The notes below the pieces were generated by a model that did no database searches, had not been told where the DNA came from, and saw nothing but the letters and a program-made list of their open reading frames with translations. From positions 1-39,278 of the forward strand of contig JAHEDO010000001.1 of assembly GCA_024641185.1 (NCBI GenBank): DNA of 39,278 nucleotides, in the 5' to 3' direction. Shown here piece by piece: positions 21,509 through 30,029 of the stretch (the first letter of the stretch is position 1; every line of letters begins with the position of its first letter). A program made the translations under genes and the position numbers. Source of the DNA: Burkholderiaceae bacterium. GTDB lineage: Bacteria > Pseudomonadota > Gammaproteobacteria > Burkholderiales > Burkholderiaceae_E.

Positions 21509-22504
21509 ATGAAGATCTGCATCGTCGGCCTGGGCGCCGTCGGCGGCCTCGTCGCCGCGCGCCTGGCGCTTGCCGGGCATCCGGTCAACGCGCTCGCGCG
21601 CGGCGCGACCCTCGAGGCCGTGCGCCGGGACGGGCTCGTGCTGCTCGATCGCGACGGTGAACGCGAGCGTCGCCGCGTCGCCACGATCCAGGCGAGCGAT
21701 TCCCCGCAGGCGCTGGGGCCCCAGGACCTGCTGATCGTCGCGGTCAAGACCACCGCGCTGGCGTCGATCGCGACGACGATCGGGCCGCTGATCGGTCCGT
21801 CGACGACGATCCTCTCGGCGATGAACGGCGTGCCCTGGTGGTTCTTCCACGGTCTCGGCGAGCGCTGGCGCGACACGCGGCTCGTCGCGTGCGACGCGGA
21901 CGGTGCGCTCACGCGCGCCATGCCCGCCCGGCAGGTGCTCGGCTGCGTGGTCCACCTGTCTTCGGCGATGCCCGAGCCGGGCGTGGTCGCGCACAAGGCC
22001 GGCGCCCGCCTGATCGTCGGGGAGCCGGGCGGCGGGGACAGCGCGCGCCTGTCCGAAGCCGCGGCGCTGTTGCGCTCCGGCGGTTTCGACGTCGAAGCGT
22101 CGCCGCACATCGCGCTGGATGTCTGGCTCAAGCTTTGGGGCAACATGACGGTGAACCCGATCTCCGCGCTCACCGGGGCGACCGGTGATCGGATCCTCGA
22201 TGACGAACTGGTGCGCGAGTTCATGTCGGCGGCGATGCGCGAAGCGGCGGCAATCGGCGAGGCGCTCGGGCTGCCGATCGCGATGAGTCCGGACGAGCGG
22301 CACGCGGTGACGCGCAAGCTGGGCGCGTTCCGCACGTCGATGCAAAACGATGTCGAAGCGCACCGGCCGATCGAACTCGACGCGCTGGTCGGCACGGTTC
22401 GCGAGATGGGCGGTCTGGCCGGCGTCCCGACGCCGACGATCGACGCGCTGTTCGGCCTGACGAGGCTCTTCGGCAGGGTGCACGGGCTGTACCCGCAGAC
22501 ATGA
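21509..22504 (+). CDS. 2-dehydropantoate 2-reductase-like (ApbA/PanE family)
   Basis: 'MKICIVGLGAVGGLVAARLALAGHPVNALARG', 'AVKTTAL', 'KLWGNMTVNPISALTGATGDRILDD'. Confidence 0.9.
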   Translation: MKICIVGLGAVGGLVAARLALAGHPVNALARGATLEAVRRDGLVLLDRDGERERRRVATIQASDSPQALGPQDLLIVAVKTTALASIATTIGPLIGPSTTILSAMNGVPWWFFHGLGERWRDTRLVACDADGALTRAMPARQVLGCVVHLSSAMPEPGVVAHKAGARLIVGEPGGGDSARLSEAAALLRSGGFDVEASPHIALDVWLKLWGNMTVNPISALTGATGDRILDDELVREFMSAAMREAAAIGEALGLPIAMSPDERHAVTRKLGAFRTSMQNDVEAHRPIELDALVGTVREMGGLAGVPTPTIDALFGLTRLFGRVHGLYPQT

Positions 22505-22576
22505 GCGCGGCTTCATCGTGACGACACCGCGTGCCGTGCAGCGCGCCGATCCGCCCTTCGCCTGATCGTCGGACCG

Positions 22577-23071
22577 ATGGCCGCGAAGAAGCCGCACGTA
22601 TCGGAGACACAGGCAACGCAGTTCCTGCGCCGCCGGGGCGTCGCCTTCGAGTTGCACGTCTACGACTACGTGGAGCACGGCGGCACGGCCGAATCGGCGC
22701 GCCAGCTCGGCGTCGACGAGCACGCGGTGGTCAAGACGCTGGTGATGCAGGACGAGTCTGCGCGGCCCATGATCGTCCTGATGCACGGCGACCGAAGCGT
22801 GTCGACGAAGAACCTGGCGCGCCAGACCGCGCGCAAGGCCATCGAGCCCTGCACGCCGGAGGTCGCGCAGCGCCACTCCGGCTACCAGGTCGGCGGCACT
22901 TCGCCCTTCGGCATCCGCAAGCCGATGCCGGTCTACGTCGAGGCTTCGGTGCTGCAGGTGCCGCGCATCTACATCAATGCAGGGCGCCGTGGCTGCCTGA
23001 TGTCGATCGAGCCGCGGGTGCTGCTGGAGTGCCTGGACGCCCAAACGGTAAACTGCGCGCTCGAGGATTGA
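22577..23071 (+). CDS. ybaK: Cys-tRNA(Pro)/Cys-tRNA(Cys) deacylase YbaK
   Basis: '[34 protein letters not shown]', '[25 protein letters not shown]', '[14 protein letters not shown]'. Confidence 0.93.
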   Translation: MAAKKPHVSETQATQFLRRRGVAFELHVYDYVEHGGTAESARQLGVDEHAVVKTLVMQDESARPMIVLMHGDRSVSTKNLARQTARKAIEPCTPEVAQRHSGYQVGGTSPFGIRKPMPVYVEASVLQVPRIYINAGRRGCLMSIEPRVLLECLDAQTVNCALED

Positions 23072-23100
23072 GAGGCGCTGCAGCGCCCGGGGAGGATTCG

Positions 23101-23718
23101 ATGGACGCTCTCATCAGCGTGGCCGCGGTGGCGCTCGCCTATCTGCTCGGTTCGGTCTCGTTCGCGGTGCTGGTGAGCCGCCTGATGGGGCTTGCCGACC
23201 CGCGCAGCTACGGCTCGCACAATCCGGGGGCCACCAACGTGCTGCGAACCGGCAACAGGCCGGCGGCGCTGCTGACGCTGCTCGGCGATGCCGGCAAGGG
23301 CTGGTTCGCAGTGGCGATGGTGAAGTGGCTGGCGGCGCGATACGGTCTGGGCGAGGCGACGATCGCACTGACCGCGATCGCCGTATTCGCCGGCCATCTC
23401 TTCCCGGTGTTCCACGGCTTCTCCGGCGGCAAGGGCGTGGCGACGGCCGCGGGCGTGCTGCTGGCGCTCAATCCCTGGCTCGGGCTCGCCACGCTGGCGA
23501 CCTGGCTGATCATTGCGTTCTTCTTCCGCTACTCGTCGCTGGCGGCGATCGTCGCGGCGGTGTTCGCGCCGCTCTACTACGGCTTTCTCTTCGGGCCCGA
23601 CGTGATCGGGTTCGCGGTGCTGGTGATGGGCGGGTTGCTCGTCTGGCGCCATCGCGCCAACATCGCCAATCTCCTTGCCGGCAAGGAGACCCGCATCGGT
23701 GCAAAGAAGCGCGGCTGA
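23101..23718 (+). CDS. plsY: Glycerol-3-phosphate acyltransferase PlsY
   Basis: '[59 protein letters not shown]', '[21 protein letters not shown]'. Confidence 0.96.
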   Translation: MDALISVAAVALAYLLGSVSFAVLVSRLMGLADPRSYGSHNPGATNVLRTGNRPAALLTLLGDAGKGWFAVAMVKWLAARYGLGEATIALTAIAVFAGHLFPVFHGFSGGKGVATAAGVLLALNPWLGLATLATWLIIAFFFRYSSLAAIVAAVFAPLYYGFLFGPDVIGFAVLVMGGLLVWRHRANIANLLAGKETRIGAKKRG

Positions 23719-23755
23719 GCGCAGCGCGCCTGCTTCGGCGGGCGGGCCGGCATCG

Positions 23756-24592
23756 GTGAGAATCGGTGTCGACCTCGGCGGCACCAAGACCGAAGTGGTC
23801 TGCCTCGACGCGAGCGGCGCGCAGCGGTTGCGCCGGCGCCTTCCCACACCGCGCGGCGACTACGACGCCACGGTCGCGCTGATCGTCGAGATGGTGCGCG
23901 ACGCGCAGCGCGCCTGCGGCATCGGCAGTGTCGGCATCGGCATCCCCGGCACGATCTCGGCACTGACCGGCCTGGTCAAGAACGCGAACTCCACGTGGCT
24001 CAACGGCAGGCCGCTGGGCCGCGACCTGGAATCGGCGCTGCGGCAGCCGGTGCGCGTCGCCAACGACGCCAACTGCTTCGCCGTCTCCGAGGCGGCCGAC
24101 GGCGCGGGCGCAGGTGCGCGGACGGTGTTCGGCGTGATCCTTGGCACCGGGGTCGGCGGGGGGCTCGTCGTCGACGGACGCGTGCTGACGGGTGCCAACG
24201 GCATTGCCGGCGAGTGGGGCCACAATCCGTTGCCCTGGCCGCAGGCCGACGAGACGCCCGGCCGCGAGTGCTATTGCGGCCGGCGCGGCTGCATCGAGAC
24301 CTGGCTCAGCGGTCCGGCCTTCGCGCGCGACGCCGGGCTCGACGAGGCGCTCGAGCGCTACGTGGATCGCCTCGCCCGCGGCCTGGCCACCGTGATCAAC
24401 CTGTTCGATCCCGAGGTGATCGTGCTCGGCGGCGGGCTCAGCAATATCGAGGCGCTCTATCAGCGTGTGCCCTCGCGCTGGGGTCGCTATGTGTTTTCGG
24501 ACTCGGTGCGCACCGAACTGTGGCGCAACCGCCACGGCGATTCGTCCGGCGTGCTCGGGGCCGCCCGCTTGTGGGACGACGCGCCGGCTTGA
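23756..24592 (+). CDS. ROK-family sugar kinase (fructokinase/N-acetylglucosamine kinase-like)
   Basis: 'VRIGVDLGGTKTEVVCLD', 'VGIGIPGT', 'NDANCFAVSEAADGAGAGARTVFGVILGTGVGGGLVVDG', zinc motif 'GRECYCGRRGCIETWLSGPA'. GTG start 23756; the open frame extends to TTG 23675. Confidence 0.93.
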   Translation: MRIGVDLGGTKTEVVCLDASGAQRLRRRLPTPRGDYDATVALIVEMVRDAQRACGIGSVGIGIPGTISALTGLVKNANSTWLNGRPLGRDLESALRQPVRVANDANCFAVSEAADGAGAGARTVFGVILGTGVGGGLVVDGRVLTGANGIAGEWGHNPLPWPQADETPGRECYCGRRGCIETWLSGPAFARDAGLDEALERYVDRLARGLATVINLFDPEVIVLGGGLSNIEALYQRVPSRWGRYVFSDSVRTELWRNRHGDSSGVLGAARLWDDAPA

Positions 24593-24607
24593 TCGGCGTG
24601 CCCCGCG

Positions 24608-25636
24608 CTAGGCGCGCGGCGGCGCCGGCAGTTCGGACAGTTGCCAGCGCGGGCGAACGGTGAATCCGCTCGGCACGACCGCGGCCTGGCCGGCTGCCAG
24701 GCGCAGCGCACCGGCGAAGGCGATCATCGCGCCGTTGTCGGTGCACAGCGCGGGCGCCGGGAAGTGCGCGTCGAACCCTCGCTCGGCCTGCGCGAGCGCG
24801 ACGAGGTCGCGAAGCCTGCGGTTCGCGCTGACCCCGCCGGCGATCACCAGCGTGCCCAGTCCGCTCGCCTCGAGCGCCGCGAGCGACTTCGCGACGAGCA
24901 CGTCGACGATCGCAGCCTGCACGGCGAACGCCAGATCGGCACGGGCCTGCTCGTCGGGCAGGCCGCGCCGCACCGCGGTGAGCACCGCGGTCTTCAGGCC
25001 ACTGAAACTGAAATCGAGATCGCCCGAATGCAGCATCGGGCGCGGCAGCGCCACCGCACCGTCGCGTCCGGTCTGCGCGAGCCGCGCGATCGCCGGCCCG
25101 CCCGGGTATCCCAGCCCGAGCAGTTTCGCGCTCTTGTCGAAGGCTTCGCCGGCCGCGTCGTCGAGGGTCTCGCCGAGCAGCGCGTAGCGCCCGACCCCGT
25201 CGACCCGCATCAGTTGTGTGTGGCCGCCCGAGACGAGCAACGCGACGAACGGAAAGTCGGGCGGACGCTCGGAGAGCATCGGCGAGAGCAGGTGTCCCTC
25301 GAGATGGTGAATACCGATCGCAGGCTTGCGCAGCGCGAACGCAATCGACGAGGCGACTCCGGCGCCCACCAGCAGCGCGCCTGCCAGCCCCGGGCCTTCG
25401 GTGAACGCGATCGCGTCGATGTCGGCCAGCGCGACGCCGGCCTGCTCGAGGACCTGCTCGGTGAGGGGCAGGAGGCGACGCACGTGGTCGCGCGAGGCAA
25501 GTTCGGGCACCACCCCGCCGTAGCGCTCGTGCATCGCGATCTGCGAGTGCAGGGCCTGCGCCAGCAGGCCGCGGCGAGTGCAGTACAGCGCGACGCCGGT
25601 GTCGTCGCAGGAGGTCTCGATGCCCAGAACCAGCAT
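24608..25636 (-). CDS. tsaD: tRNA N6-adenosine threonylcarbamoyltransferase TsaD
   Basis: '[19 protein letters not shown]', '[17 protein letters not shown]', '[42 protein letters not shown]', '[11 protein letters not shown]'. Start Met 25636. Confidence 0.96.
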   Translation of the reverse strand: MLVLGIETSCDDTGVALYCTRRGLLAQALHSQIAMHERYGGVVPELASRDHVRRLLPLTEQVLEQAGVALADIDAIAFTEGPGLAGALLVGAGVASSIAFALRKPAIGIHHLEGHLLSPMLSERPPDFPFVALLVSGGHTQLMRVDGVGRYALLGETLDDAAGEAFDKSAKLLGLGYPGGPAIARLAQTGRDGAVALPRPMLHSGDLDFSFSGLKTAVLTAVRRGLPDEQARADLAFAVQAAIVDVLVAKSLAALEASGLGTLVIAGGVSANRRLRDLVALAQAERGFDAHFPAPALCTDNGAMIAFAGALRLAAGQAAVVPSGFTVRPRWQLSELPAPPRA

Positions 25637-25715
25637 TTGGGTGCCGCAGTCCGGGGCCCGCTGTGCGCGGCAGCGCTTGCACGGGCCCGTCAGTGTGAAG
25701 AAGTGCCTTGCGAAG

Positions 25716-25736
25716 ATTTCCCTTGAAATGGGAAAT
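25716..25736. promoter_or_regulatory. Perfect inverted repeat ATTTCCC-N7-GGGAAAT overlapping a -35 element
   Basis: 7-bp arms, 7-nt spacer; contains TTGAAA (25723-25728) spaced 17 bp from TATATT (25746-25751), upstream of the DUF6502 gene. Confidence 0.55.
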
Positions 25737-25774
25737 AGACACACTTATATTGAATCGGTCAGGGGATCATTCTA

Positions 25775-26641
25775 GTGGGTGAAGACAAAAACAAGGCCGA
25801 GGGAGATACCTCGGTCGCGCCATCACGCGCGCAACTCGTGCTCTCGGCGGCCACTCGGGTCATGCGCCCGCTGGTCGAGCTTTTGCTCGCCAACGGCGTC
25901 AAGCACGCCGCGGTCGACGAGGTCTTGCGGGAGTTGCTGGTGCAGGCCGCGCGCGCGCAGGTGCCGGGTGCCGCCGAGTCCCGGGCGGTCAGCAGGATCA
26001 GCGTCGCCACCGGCATTCATCGCAAGGACGTCAAGCGCCTGTTGACCACCCCCGGGCGGGTCGCCGAGTTGGGCCGGCGCTCCGCCAGCGCCGAGGTGTT
26101 CACGCGCTGGCTGACCGACAAGCGTTTTGTCGACCGCAAGGGCCGGCCTGCCACGCTCCCCAGGCAGGCGGTGGACGGCGGGAAGCCGTCCTTCGACCTG
26201 CTGGCGCGTGAGACGAGCCGGGACGTGCACCCCCGGACGATTCTCGAAGAACTGGTGCGGCTGAAGCTCGCGCGGGTCGACGAGGCCGATCGGGTGAGCC
26301 TGCTGACCGACGCGTTCGTGCCGACGGCCGGTGCGCGCGACATGCTCCACTATCTCGCGGAGAATGTCGGCGACCACCTGTCGGCGGCGGTCGCCAACGT
26401 CGAGGGGCTAGAGGACCGATTCCTCGAGCAGGGTGTCTTCGCGGACGAACTCTCGGAAGAGTCCGTCCGCGAGATCGAGAAGCTTGCGCGCGAGCACTGG
26501 CGCAGGCTGGTGCGCGACATGGCGCCCAGGCTGCAGACACTGGTCGACCGGGACCGCGAGCGTGGTCTTCCCGCTCGCCGGCGTGCGCGCGTCGGCATGT
26601 TTTCTTTTTCGACCAACATGGACGAGGGCTCGGCGGAATGA
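25775..26641 (+). CDS. DUF6502 family protein
   Basis: 288 aa; 'LVLSAATRVMRPLVELLLANGVKHAAVDEVLRELLVQAA', HTH-like 'SRISVATGIHRKDVKRLL', 'ARDMLHYLAENVGDHLSAAVANV'. GTG start. Confidence 0.7.
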   Translation: MGEDKNKAEGDTSVAPSRAQLVLSAATRVMRPLVELLLANGVKHAAVDEVLRELLVQAARAQVPGAAESRAVSRISVATGIHRKDVKRLLTTPGRVAELGRRSASAEVFTRWLTDKRFVDRKGRPATLPRQAVDGGKPSFDLLARETSRDVHPRTILEELVRLKLARVDEADRVSLLTDAFVPTAGARDMLHYLAENVGDHLSAAVANVEGLEDRFLEQGVFADELSEESVREIEKLAREHWRRLVRDMAPRLQTLVDRDRERGLPARRRARVGMFSFSTNMDEGSAE

Positions 26642-27861
26642 GGATGATGGTTCTTCGGATGCGGTTGCTGGCGGCGGGACTCTCTGTGGCGCTGGCCGCC
26701 GCGTGCGGCGGGGCCGGCGACAGCTTGCTGGCCGGCGTGGGCAGCGGCGGCACCGGCGGCGGGACGCCGACCTCGGCGCTCGGCCTGATCACCGGGTTCG
26801 GCTCGGTGATCGTCAACGGCGTGCGCTTCGATGACAGCGCCGCCCGCGTGGTCGACGACGACGGCAGGGACCTCGGCGACGGCAGCCTGCGACTGGGCAT
26901 GGTGGTGCTCGTCGACGGCACGTCGGACGCGTCCGGGCTCACCGGCGTGGCGAGCAACATCGAGGTGATCAGCGAGTTGCGCGGGCCGGTGCAGACGGTC
27001 TCCGCCAATTCCTTCAGTGCGCTCGGCGTCACGGTCAACGTTTCGCCTGCGACGGTGCTCGACGGCTTCGCCGGACTGTCGGAGCTCTCGCCAGGCGCGC
27101 AGGTCGAGGTCAACGGTTTCCTCGACGCGGGCGTCGGGCAGATCGCCGCGACCCGGGTCGCACTGCTGTCGGGCGCGCCACCGAGCTTCAAGGCGCGCGG
27201 GCTGGTCGGTGCGGTGGCTGGCCAGGCGCAGACCATGCAGTTCGGCAGCCTGATCGTCGACTATTCCGCGGCGACCCTGATCGGTCTTCCGGACGGGCCG
27301 AAGTCGGGCGCGGTGGTCAGGCTGACCTCCAGCCGAGCGCCCGGCGTGGACAACCTCTGGCGGGTCGACGCGGTGGAACTGGTCAAGGCGCCAGAGTTGC
27401 AGGAGTCGTCGAGGGTTTCGCTGGAAGGCAGCATCAGCGAGTTCGCGTCGGTCGCCTCATTCACCGTTCAGGGCGTGCGCGTCAACGCGACGTCGGCGCG
27501 ATTCGATGGCGGGACAGCGGCGTCGCTCGGCGACGGTGTGCGTGTCGAAGTCGACGGCACCTTGACCGGTGGTGTGCTCGAGGCGGTCGAGGTCGAGATC
27601 GAGGGCTCGAGTGCGAGCGGGGGCGCGAGCGGGGGCGAGGGCGGTACCTCGGAGGTGCAGCAGTTCGAGATCGAGGGGGCGATCACGTCCGTGAGCGGTC
27701 CGTTGCGCTTCGTCGTCCGCGGCACTGCCGTCGACGCGAGTCAGGCGCAGCTGGAAAGCGGCAGCGCGGCCAGCGTGGTCGTCGGCCGGCAGGTGCACGT
27801 CAAGGGTCGCTCCGTGGTGGACGGCGTCCTGAAGGCCGATCTGGTGCACTTCGAGGACTGA
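26638..27861 (+). CDS. DUF5666 repeat lipoprotein
   Basis: Lipobox 'LAAACGG'; repeated blocks 'GLITGFGSVIVNGVRFD', 'LRGPVQTVSANSFSALGVTVN', 'ARGLVGAVAGQAQTMQFGSLIVD', 'LEGSISEFASVASFTVQGVRVN', 'IEGAITSVSGPLRFVVRGTAVD'. ATGA overlap with upstream gene. Confidence 0.75.
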   Translation: MRMMVLRMRLLAAGLSVALAAACGGAGDSLLAGVGSGGTGGGTPTSALGLITGFGSVIVNGVRFDDSAARVVDDDGRDLGDGSLRLGMVVLVDGTSDASGLTGVASNIEVISELRGPVQTVSANSFSALGVTVNVSPATVLDGFAGLSELSPGAQVEVNGFLDAGVGQIAATRVALLSGAPPSFKARGLVGAVAGQAQTMQFGSLIVDYSAATLIGLPDGPKSGAVVRLTSSRAPGVDNLWRVDAVELVKAPELQESSRVSLEGSISEFASVASFTVQGVRVNATSARFDGGTAASLGDGVRVEVDGTLTGGVLEAVEVEIEGSSASGGASGGEGGTSEVQQFEIEGAITSVSGPLRFVVRGTAVDASQAQLESGSAASVVVGRQVHVKGRSVVDGVLKADLVHFED

Positions 27862-27882
27862 GTCGCCGTCCTGCGCAGTGCG

Positions 27883-28890
27883 CTAGAAGCCGATCCGCTG
27901 CCTGCGCATCGAGCGCTCGGTGCAGAGGTCGGCGATCTGGATCTCGGCCCGTCCCGCGAGCTTCGCGTTGCCGAAGGCGCCGATCAGCGCCCGGCGCATC
28001 TCGCGCGGCGCGATCGATGCGAGCCGCTCCAGGATCGCGTCGTCCAGCCGTTCCGGAAACCGCGCGCCCCACGCGTGCGAGTCGCGGATCTCCCGATAAA
28101 GTCTCTGCGCGATCCGGCGCGCCCCCTGAGTGTCCGGGGCCGGGATCTCGTAGACGTTCATCCGGTTCAGGATCGGATCCGGGATGCGCGAGGCGTCGTT
28201 GGCCGTCGCCACCCAGACGATCTCCGAGCAGTCGAGCGGCACCTCGGCGAATTCGTCGACGAATTCGCGGGCGGTGTCTTGCTCGAGCAGGCCGTAGAGC
28301 GCCCCCAGCGGATCGTACTGGCCGTCGCCGCTGGCCTTGTCGATTTCGTCGACGACCAGCACCGGGTTGGCGTAGTCGCCGTTGACCAGCGTGTCGAAAA
28401 CCTTGCCCGAGCGCGCGTTCTTCCACTGCGACGAGGCGCCCGACAGGATCCAGCCGGCGGTCAGCGAACTCATCGATACGAACCCGTACCCGGTGCCGAG
28501 CAGTTGCGACAGGCGCCTGGCGAAGTGGGTCTTGCCGATCCCGGGTTCGCCCAGCAGCAGCATCGGCGTGAGCTCGAGCGGGTCCTCGGTCTCCATGCAC
28601 AGCACGATCTGCTTGCGCAGATCGTCCAGCACGTCGCCAAAATTGGGCACTTCCTGCTCCAGCGCGTCAAAGTCCGGCAGCATCCCCGGTTTGACGCAGA
28701 AGCGTTCGCCTCCGGCCCGCAGCATCTTTTCGTAGGTCGACCGAAGCGCTTCGTTCGCATTGGCCGGGAGCTCGTCGAGCGCGGTCTCGACGCGACCGGT
28801 GGAGTAGACCTGCTTGAAGCCCGCGATCGCGATCTGTGCGGCGAGAGCGGGCTTCGGGCCACCTTCGCCCTGAGTTGGTGCATTCGGCAT
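27883..28890 (-). CDS. AAA+ ATPase with Lon-like ATPase module, no protease domain
   Basis: Walker A 'LLGEPGIGKTHFARRLSQLLG', 'SSLTAGWILSGASSQWKNARSGKVFDTL', Walker B 'PVLVVDEIDKAS', sensor 'WVATANDASRIPDPILNRMNVYEIP'; ORF ends without a Ser-Lys protease domain. Start Met 28890. Confidence 0.85.
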   Translation of the reverse strand: MPNAPTQGEGGPKPALAAQIAIAGFKQVYSTGRVETALDELPANANEALRSTYEKMLRAGGERFCVKPGMLPDFDALEQEVPNFGDVLDDLRKQIVLCMETEDPLELTPMLLLGEPGIGKTHFARRLSQLLGTGYGFVSMSSLTAGWILSGASSQWKNARSGKVFDTLVNGDYANPVLVVDEIDKASGDGQYDPLGALYGLLEQDTAREFVDEFAEVPLDCSEIVWVATANDASRIPDPILNRMNVYEIPAPDTQGARRIAQRLYREIRDSHAWGARFPERLDDAILERLASIAPREMRRALIGAFGNAKLAGRAEIQIADLCTERSMRRQRIGF

Positions 28891-29065
28891 CGGGCAATCC
28901 TCCGTCAGCGTGAATCCGCGCAGTGGCTTGGACGCAGTGCCTAGTTCTAGCGCCTGGTGCCGATACACACAAGAACCGTACCAGCGGACGGCAGGCTTAT
29001 CGGCGTCGAACCAACGGACCGGGCCTCGTCGCGCAGGACGGTCCAGGATGCCCGCCCGAAGGGGC

Positions 29066-29095
29066 TTCTCATGCCGGGCGAAGCCCTGATATAAT
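29066..29095 (+). promoter_or_regulatory. Candidate sigma70 promoter for rpsU operon
   Basis: TTCTCA (29066-29071) - 18 bp - TATAAT (29090-29095), 130 bp upstream of rpsU. Confidence 0.55.
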
Positions 29096-29118
29096 CGCGG
29101 GCTTGGCCAAGGCCGGCG

Positions 29119-29181
29119 TCACCTGTGTGTCGCCCTCCGCTGGCACGGGCCGGAATGCTTCCGGGCCCGTCACCCAGGTGA
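29119..29181 (+). promoter_or_regulatory. Structured 5' leader of rpsU (nested inverted repeats)
   Basis: Outer arms TCACCTG (29119-29125)/CAGGTGA (29175-29181); inner hairpin ACGGGCCGGAA-TGC-TTCCGGGCCCGT (29145-29170, one bulge). Confidence 0.5.
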
Positions 29182-29224
29182 GCACCAGTCTTCGAGCCAC
29201 GCACCGGAAGGGGGTGATTTTTTT

Positions 29225-29437
29225 ATGCCGACCATCAGGGTCAAGGAAAACGAGCCGTTCGACGTCGCGCTGCGCCGTTTCAAGCGCACGATCGAGAAGA
29301 CGGGTCTGATCACCGAACTGCGTGCGCGCGAGTTCTATGAGAAGCCGACCTCCGAGCGCAAGCGCAAGAAGGCGGCTGCGGTCAAGCGTCACTACAAGCG
29401 TCTTCGCAGCCAGATGTTGCCCAAGAAGATGTACTGA
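29225..29437 (+). CDS. rpsU: 30S ribosomal protein S21
   Basis: '[70 protein letters not shown]'; SD 'aaggggg'. Confidence 0.98.
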   Translation: MPTIRVKENEPFDVALRRFKRTIEKTGLITELRAREFYEKPTSERKRKKAAAVKRHYKRLRSQMLPKKMY

Positions 29438-29448
29438 GTGTCGTCTGG

Positions 29449-29464
29449 CGGCCCTTCGGGGCCG
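29449..29464 (+). other. Perfect UUCG-tetraloop hairpin 11 nt downstream of rpsU
   Basis: CGGCCC-TTCG-GGGCCG; C(UUCG)G closing pair. Confidence 0.7.
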
Positions 29465-29478
29465 TCGCTGACCCCAGG

Positions 29479-29508
29479 AGCCCGCTGGCCTTGCGCCGCG
29501 GGCTTTTT
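29479..29508 (+). terminator. Rho-independent terminator-like hairpin between rpsU and yqeY
   Basis: AGCCCGC-N12-GCGGGCT followed by TTTT. Confidence 0.65.
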
Positions 29509-29544
29509 CGTCTGCGTCGCGTTGGCGGCGCAAGAGGTGTTGCC

Positions 29545-29988
29545 ATGAGCCTGAAAGAACGCATCAACGACGAGATGAAGGCAGCGATGCGCGCCAAGGA
29601 CAGCGCGCGGTTGTCGGCGATAAGGCTGCTGCTGGCCGCGGTCAAGCAGAAAGAGGTCGACGAACGGATCGACGTCGACGACGCCCAGGTCCTGGCGATC
29701 GTCGACAAGCAGATCAAACAGCGCCGCGACTCGATCGAGCAGTTCGCGAAGGCGGGCCGCAACGACCTGGCCGACCGCGAGAAGTTCGAGCTGGAAGTGC
29801 TGTCCGCGTACCTGCCCGAGCAGGCCGGTGATGCGGAAATCGACGCGGAGATCGATGCCGCGATCGCGCAGGTCGGGGCCGCCGCGCCCCAGGCGATGGG
29901 CAAGGTGATGGGCGTGCTCAAGGGCAAGCTTGCCGGCCGGGCCGACATGGCGGCGGTCTCCGCCCGGGTGAGGGCGCGCCTTGCCTGA
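29545..29988 (+). CDS. yqeY: GatB/YqeY domain protein
   Basis: 'MSLKERINDEMKAAMRAKDSARLSAIRLLLAAVKQKEVDERID', 'LSAYLPEQ', 'MGKVMGVLKGKLAGRADMAAVSARVRARL'. Confidence 0.95.
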   Translation: MSLKERINDEMKAAMRAKDSARLSAIRLLLAAVKQKEVDERIDVDDAQVLAIVDKQIKQRRDSIEQFAKAGRNDLADREKFELEVLSAYLPEQAGDAEIDAEIDAAIAQVGAAAPQAMGKVMGVLKGKLAGRADMAAVSARVRARLA

Positions 29989-30029
29989 TCTGGCGTGAAC
30001 GCGCGGCGGCGCTGGACTAGACTTCGGGA

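Noticed and set aside
27605-27660. G-rich tract (gcgagcgggggcgcgagcgggggcgagggcgg) as possible G-quadruplex
   Set aside because: Encodes a Gly/Ser linker in the DUF5666 lipoprotein; G-run spacing is only marginal for a quadruplex and expected by composition.
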